Source of the DNA: JAGMES01 sp023128035
GTDB taxonomy: Bacteria > Bacillota > Halanaerobiia > DY22613
DNA: 64,000 bases
Assembly: GCA_030627905.1 (NCBI GenBank)
Contig: DAOVRZ010000004.1
Location: 1 to 64,000 of the forward strand
Direction of reading: 5' to 3'
The notes under the pieces were generated by a model. It did no database searches. It was given only the letters and a program-made list of their open reading frames with translations, and was not told the origin of the DNA. Below, piece after piece: positions 61,398 through 64,000 of the stretch. Each line of letters starts with the position of its first letter. Position 1 is the stretch's first letter. A program made the position numbers and the translations under genes.

Positions 61398-62738
61398 ATG
61401 AATAGGATCAAATGGTTATACCCTGGCATGCGTGTCAAACGGTGGTTACTTTTATCTGTGATGGGAATTTTAATTATAAGTTTTGGCACTGCCATTACTT
61501 TGGGTTTTGAATTTTTAGGTTATATTGAAAGTTCACTAATTCATTATGTATACAAATTGACCGGAAAAATTGCCCTTTCGATAAATATATTTGCTGGAAT
61601 CTTATTAATTATTATTGGGTTATATATATTTTCGAAGGGAATAACTAAAACGTTAGTTTCATTAATTAACACCATTTTGCCAGATAATGAAGAAGACTTA
61701 GTGGAGATTGTATTTCAGAAACGTCAGTTAAAACGTGGACCAAAAATTGTTGCTTTAGGTGGTGGAACTGGTCTGTCAACTCTATTACGCGGTTTAAAAG
61801 AATATACTTCTAATATAACCGCAGTTGTTACTGTTTCTGATGATGGTGGAAGTTCAGGAATACTGCGAGAAGAGATGGGAATTTTACCACCTGGTGATAT
61901 ACGAAACTGTTTGGTTGCTCTGGCAGATACAGAACCATTAATGGAAAAATTATTTCAATATCGTTTTACAGAAGGCGAGTTAAAGAAACATTCTTTTGGA
62001 AACTTATTTATTGCAATAATGACAGAGATTACTGGAGATTTTGATCGGGCAGTTCAAGAATCCAGTAAAGTTTTAGCAGTACGAGGTAAGGTTATCCCTT
62101 CAACGTTATCAGATATTACTTTACATGCCGAACATAAAGATGGGAAAATTACAAATGGAGAGTCGAAAATAGGTGATTATCAAAAACCGATAAAAAAGGT
62201 ATTTTTAAAACCTAAAGATGCAGCACCTTTACCTGAGACAATTAAAGCTATAAAAAATGCTGATGCCATTATTTTAGGACCAGGAAGCCTTTTTACCAGT
62301 GTTATTCCTAACCTTTTAATTAAAGATGTGGCTGAAGCTATTCGTGAAAGTAATGCATTAAAAATTTATATTTGCAATGTTATGACTCAACCTGGTGAAA
62401 CTGATCATTATTCGGTTGCTGATCATGCTGAGCAGATCATTAATCATGTAGGATTTAAAGTATTTGATTATATTGTGGTTAACGATGAAGAGATTACTGA
62501 AGATTTGGCGGAAAAGTATGCTGAAGAGGGTGCACATTCTGTTGAAGTAGATCATGAAAGACTTAAAACTATGGGAATTGATGTTATCCAAGGTTCTTTG
62601 ATTAGTAAGTTAAATCTCGTTCGTCATAATCCATACTTGTTATCTCAATTAATTATAAAATTGATTATTCGCTTAGATGTTGGAAGCGAGAGATTTAAGT
62701 TTTTAGACTGGTATTCAAATTATCGTAAAAAAAATTAA
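61398..62738 (+). CDS. yvcK: Gluconeogenesis/morphogenesis factor YvcK
   Basis: About 446 aa from ATG 61398 (AAGGGGAG upstream; ATG 61368 has no Shine-Dalgarno). Two N-terminal membrane segments (about 15-35, 65-80) precede a CofD-like domain with 'ALGGGTGLSTLLRGLK', 'VSDDGGSSGILREEMG', 'LPPGDIRNCLVAL' and 'ILGPGSLFTSVIP'. Known: YvcK binds UDP-GlcNAc and is needed for growth on gluconeogenic carbon and for normal shape. The membrane-anchored form is typical of Clostridia. Confidence 0.93.
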   Translation: MNRIKWLYPGMRVKRWLLLSVMGILIISFGTAITLGFEFLGYIESSLIHYVYKLTGKIALSINIFAGILLIIIGLYIFSKGITKTLVSLINTILPDNEEDLVEIVFQKRQLKRGPKIVALGGGTGLSTLLRGLKEYTSNITAVVTVSDDGGSSGILREEMGILPPGDIRNCLVALADTEPLMEKLFQYRFTEGELKKHSFGNLFIAIMTEITGDFDRAVQESSKVLAVRGKVIPSTLSDITLHAEHKDGKITNGESKIGDYQKPIKKVFLKPKDAAPLPETIKAIKNADAIILGPGSLFTSVIPNLLIKDVAEAIRESNALKIYICNVMTQPGETDHYSVADHAEQIINHVGFKVFDYIVVNDEEITEDLAEKYAEEGAHSVEVDHERLKTMGIDVIQGSLISKLNLVRHNPYLLSQLIIKLIIRLDVGSERFKFLDWYSNYRKKN

Positions 62739-62817
62739 CAGCATATATGTTAAGTAGATTAGTCTAACCTGCAGCACGCCTATGTGTGAATTATGAATTT
62801 TGAAAAAGGTGATTAAA

Positions 62818-63759
62818 ATGTCGATCTCTTTTGCAGATGAAATTAGAAATGAATTATCTAGAAAAGATTTTGAGAGTTCTTGTTGTCAGCTTTCAGAATT
62901 AGCGGCTCTCATTCGTTGCAATGGTATTCTTACTATTGCTCAGCGTCAGATTGGAATAATTCTAAAAACGGAGAATGCATCTGTAGCCCGTAAAATCTTT
63001 CGTTTGATTAAAAGTAATTATAATTTATTTATTGAAGTTTTGGTTAGAAAAAATATGCGCTTTCGTCGACATAATAGTTATCAGGTTAAAATCCCTTCAC
63101 AAAAAGGAACTCGAGAGATGCTGATAGAAACTGGGGTTTTAGATTCTATGTATCGTTTTAATTATAAAATTGATCCACTTCTTGCTTCTAAAGAATGTTG
63201 TGCCAAGAGTTATCTTAGGGGAACTTTTTTGGGCTCAGGTTCAGTAAATCATCCTGATGGAGGTTATCATCTGGAGATTAATTGTAATAATGGAGAATAT
63301 TCAAATGAAATTTTGCGTTTTTTTAATTTTTTTAACTTAAAAGGTAATATTATGGATCGGAAAACAAATCATGTGATTTATTTCAAAAATTCAGATGATA
63401 TTGCTACAATCTTAAATTTGATTGGAGCACATTCTGCTTTACTCAGATATGAAAATTATCGTGTAATGAAAAATATTAAAAATGATGTTAACCGTCGAGT
63501 AAATTGTGAGACAGCTAATCTTACTAAGACTGTAGATGCTTCAATAAAAAAAAACGAAGATATTGAATTGATTTCTAGAAGTCGTGGACTCGATTCTCTT
63601 CCACGAAGTTTGCAAGAGATTGCTCATATTCGCTTAGCAAATCCGTATAAGAGTTTAAAAGAGTTGGGACAGATGTTTAATCCGCCTTTAAGTAAATCAG
63701 GAGTGAATGGACGTTTACGTAGAATTACAAAGATTGCAGATCAAATTCGTTCTAAGTGA
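62818..63759 (+). CDS. whiA: Sporulation/division regulator WhiA
   Basis: About 313 aa from ATG 62818 (AAAAGGTG upstream). N-terminal LAGLIDADG-like homing-endonuclease fold without catalytic residues and a C-terminal HTH ('LPRSLQEIAHIRLANP', 'LSKSGVNGRLRRI'). Members act as transcription factors (sporulation in actinomycetes) and in cell division in Bacillus. The normal fourth member of the PHP-rapZ-yvcK-whiA cluster. TGA stop. Confidence 0.95.
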   Translation: MSISFADEIRNELSRKDFESSCCQLSELAALIRCNGILTIAQRQIGIILKTENASVARKIFRLIKSNYNLFIEVLVRKNMRFRRHNSYQVKIPSQKGTREMLIETGVLDSMYRFNYKIDPLLASKECCAKSYLRGTFLGSGSVNHPDGGYHLEINCNNGEYSNEILRFFNFFNLKGNIMDRKTNHVIYFKNSDDIATILNLIGAHSALLRYENYRVMKNIKNDVNRRVNCETANLTKTVDASIKKNEDIELISRSRGLDSLPRSLQEIAHIRLANPYKSLKELGQMFNPPLSKSGVNGRLRRITKIADQIRSK

Positions 63760-63788
63760 ACTCGTCCATCTAAAGCTGAACATTGGGG

Positions 63789-63851
63789 CTTCAGTAGGGG
63801 ATTCTACCCCCCACTGAAGATAAAAACAATTCCTACCACTTATAGAAGTGG
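63789..63851 (+). promoter_or_regulatory. Double-hairpin leader before rpoN
   Basis: Stem 1: CTTCAGT (63789-63795) with ACTGAAG (63813-63819) plus inner GGGG/CCCC. Stem 2: CCACTT ATAG AAGTGG (63836-63851). No T-run follows either stem. Could be a structured 5' leader of rpoN, a remnant of an IS200/IS605-type end (which carry similar small hairpins), or a terminator of whiA. Confidence 0.35.
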
Positions 63852-63892
63852 GGGTCTTATCTCAAAAGATCATAGTAAGGGGTGGTAAGATT

Positions 63893-64000
63893 ATGTTCTT
63901 GTCGCAACGAATTAGTTTGGAGCAAAAGCAAACACTGATAATGACCCCTCAATTGCAGCAAGCAATCCAACTTTTGCAGTATTCTGCTCTAGAACTGGGG
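63893..64000 (+). CDS. rpoN: RNA polymerase sigma-54 factor, 5' end only
   Basis: The first 36 residues are in the window; the gene runs off its right edge. 'LIMTPQLQQAIQLLQYSALEL' (shown here in part as TPQLQQAIQLLQYS) is the conserved region I of sigma-54. AAGGGGTGG precedes the ATG. It is transcribed with or after the rapZ-yvcK-whiA group. Confidence 0.93.
   Translation, partial: MFLSQRISLEQKQTLIMTPQLQQAIQLLQYSALELG

Noticed and set aside
1..64000. CRISPR arrays, tRNA or rRNA genes
   Set aside because: No regularly spaced direct repeats, CCA-ending cloverleaf or rRNA-like stretches were seen.

Overview
The window comes from a low-GC, endospore-forming, probably anaerobic Firmicute (Clostridia or Halanaerobiia type). 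Evidence seen: an alpha/beta small acid-soluble spore protein, the Firmicutes cluster PHP-rapZ-yvcK-whiA (followed here by rpoN), a cobalamin-dependent methionine synthase with a detached activation domain, strong AGGAGG ribosome-binding sites and AT-rich codons. No rRNA, tRNA or CRISPR array was seen.

Layout. 1-2245: an insertion-sequence graveyard (three transposase remnants), the tail of a dead type I HsdR, and a 133-bp MITE-like inverted repeat. 2246-5331: a compact DUF262 / P-loop ATPase / HNH nuclease cassette that looks like a defence operon. 5792-9396: a translationally coupled ABC exporter pair. 9421-13436: a solo PTS IIC-like membrane protein, a PHP hydrolase, NagA and glycerate kinase. 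13498-15182 (minus): a membrane protein and a GGDEF/degenerate HD-GYP protein. 15426-18342: MetH activation protein and MetH. 18530-20686: a communication/regulation block with a TPR protein, a 51-aa secreted peptide, an XRE repressor, a divergent structured small RNA sharing a palindromic control region, and a second XRE gene killed by an amber codon. 21044-23062: a thioredoxin-like/GNAT-like protein and an MFS exporter. 23350-31235: a type I restriction-modification locus (half-S, HsdM, DinD fragment, HsdS, HsdR, YgjP-like peptidase). 31432-42886: two nonribosomal peptide synthetases, both ending in thioester reductase domains; the large one carries an in-frame TGA exactly where a conserved Trp is expected. 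43008-45963: McrBC. 46189-47365: GNAT and Nudix. 47752-49872: a repeat lipoprotein. 50024-53485: cupin, then a GntR-ABC-DUF4097 operon. 53606-59187: three SPFH proteins coupled to a P1B-type ATPase. 59251-64000: spore protein, then the PHP-rapZ-yvcK-whiA-rpoN cluster.

How it fits together. Three possible genome-defence systems (DUF262/ATPase/HNH, type I RM, McrBC) lie on either side of a peptide-aldehyde pathway and a likely peptide-signalling cassette, so 2-46 kb reads as an accessory island, with conserved chromosomal backbone at the right end. Several intergenic regions carry an AGGA(N3)-N11/12-NNN-GAAT/GAAA element matching the sigma-H consensus, in front of McrBC, GNAT, the lipoprotein, the SPFH operon, the thioredoxin/GNAT gene, metH and rapZ; this is an inference from visual inspection only. 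The strongest candidates for something new are the XRE/small-RNA divergon, the TPR/peptide pair, the SPFH-P1B operon, the DUF262/ATPase/HNH cassette and the interrupted Phe-Phe-aldehyde synthetase.
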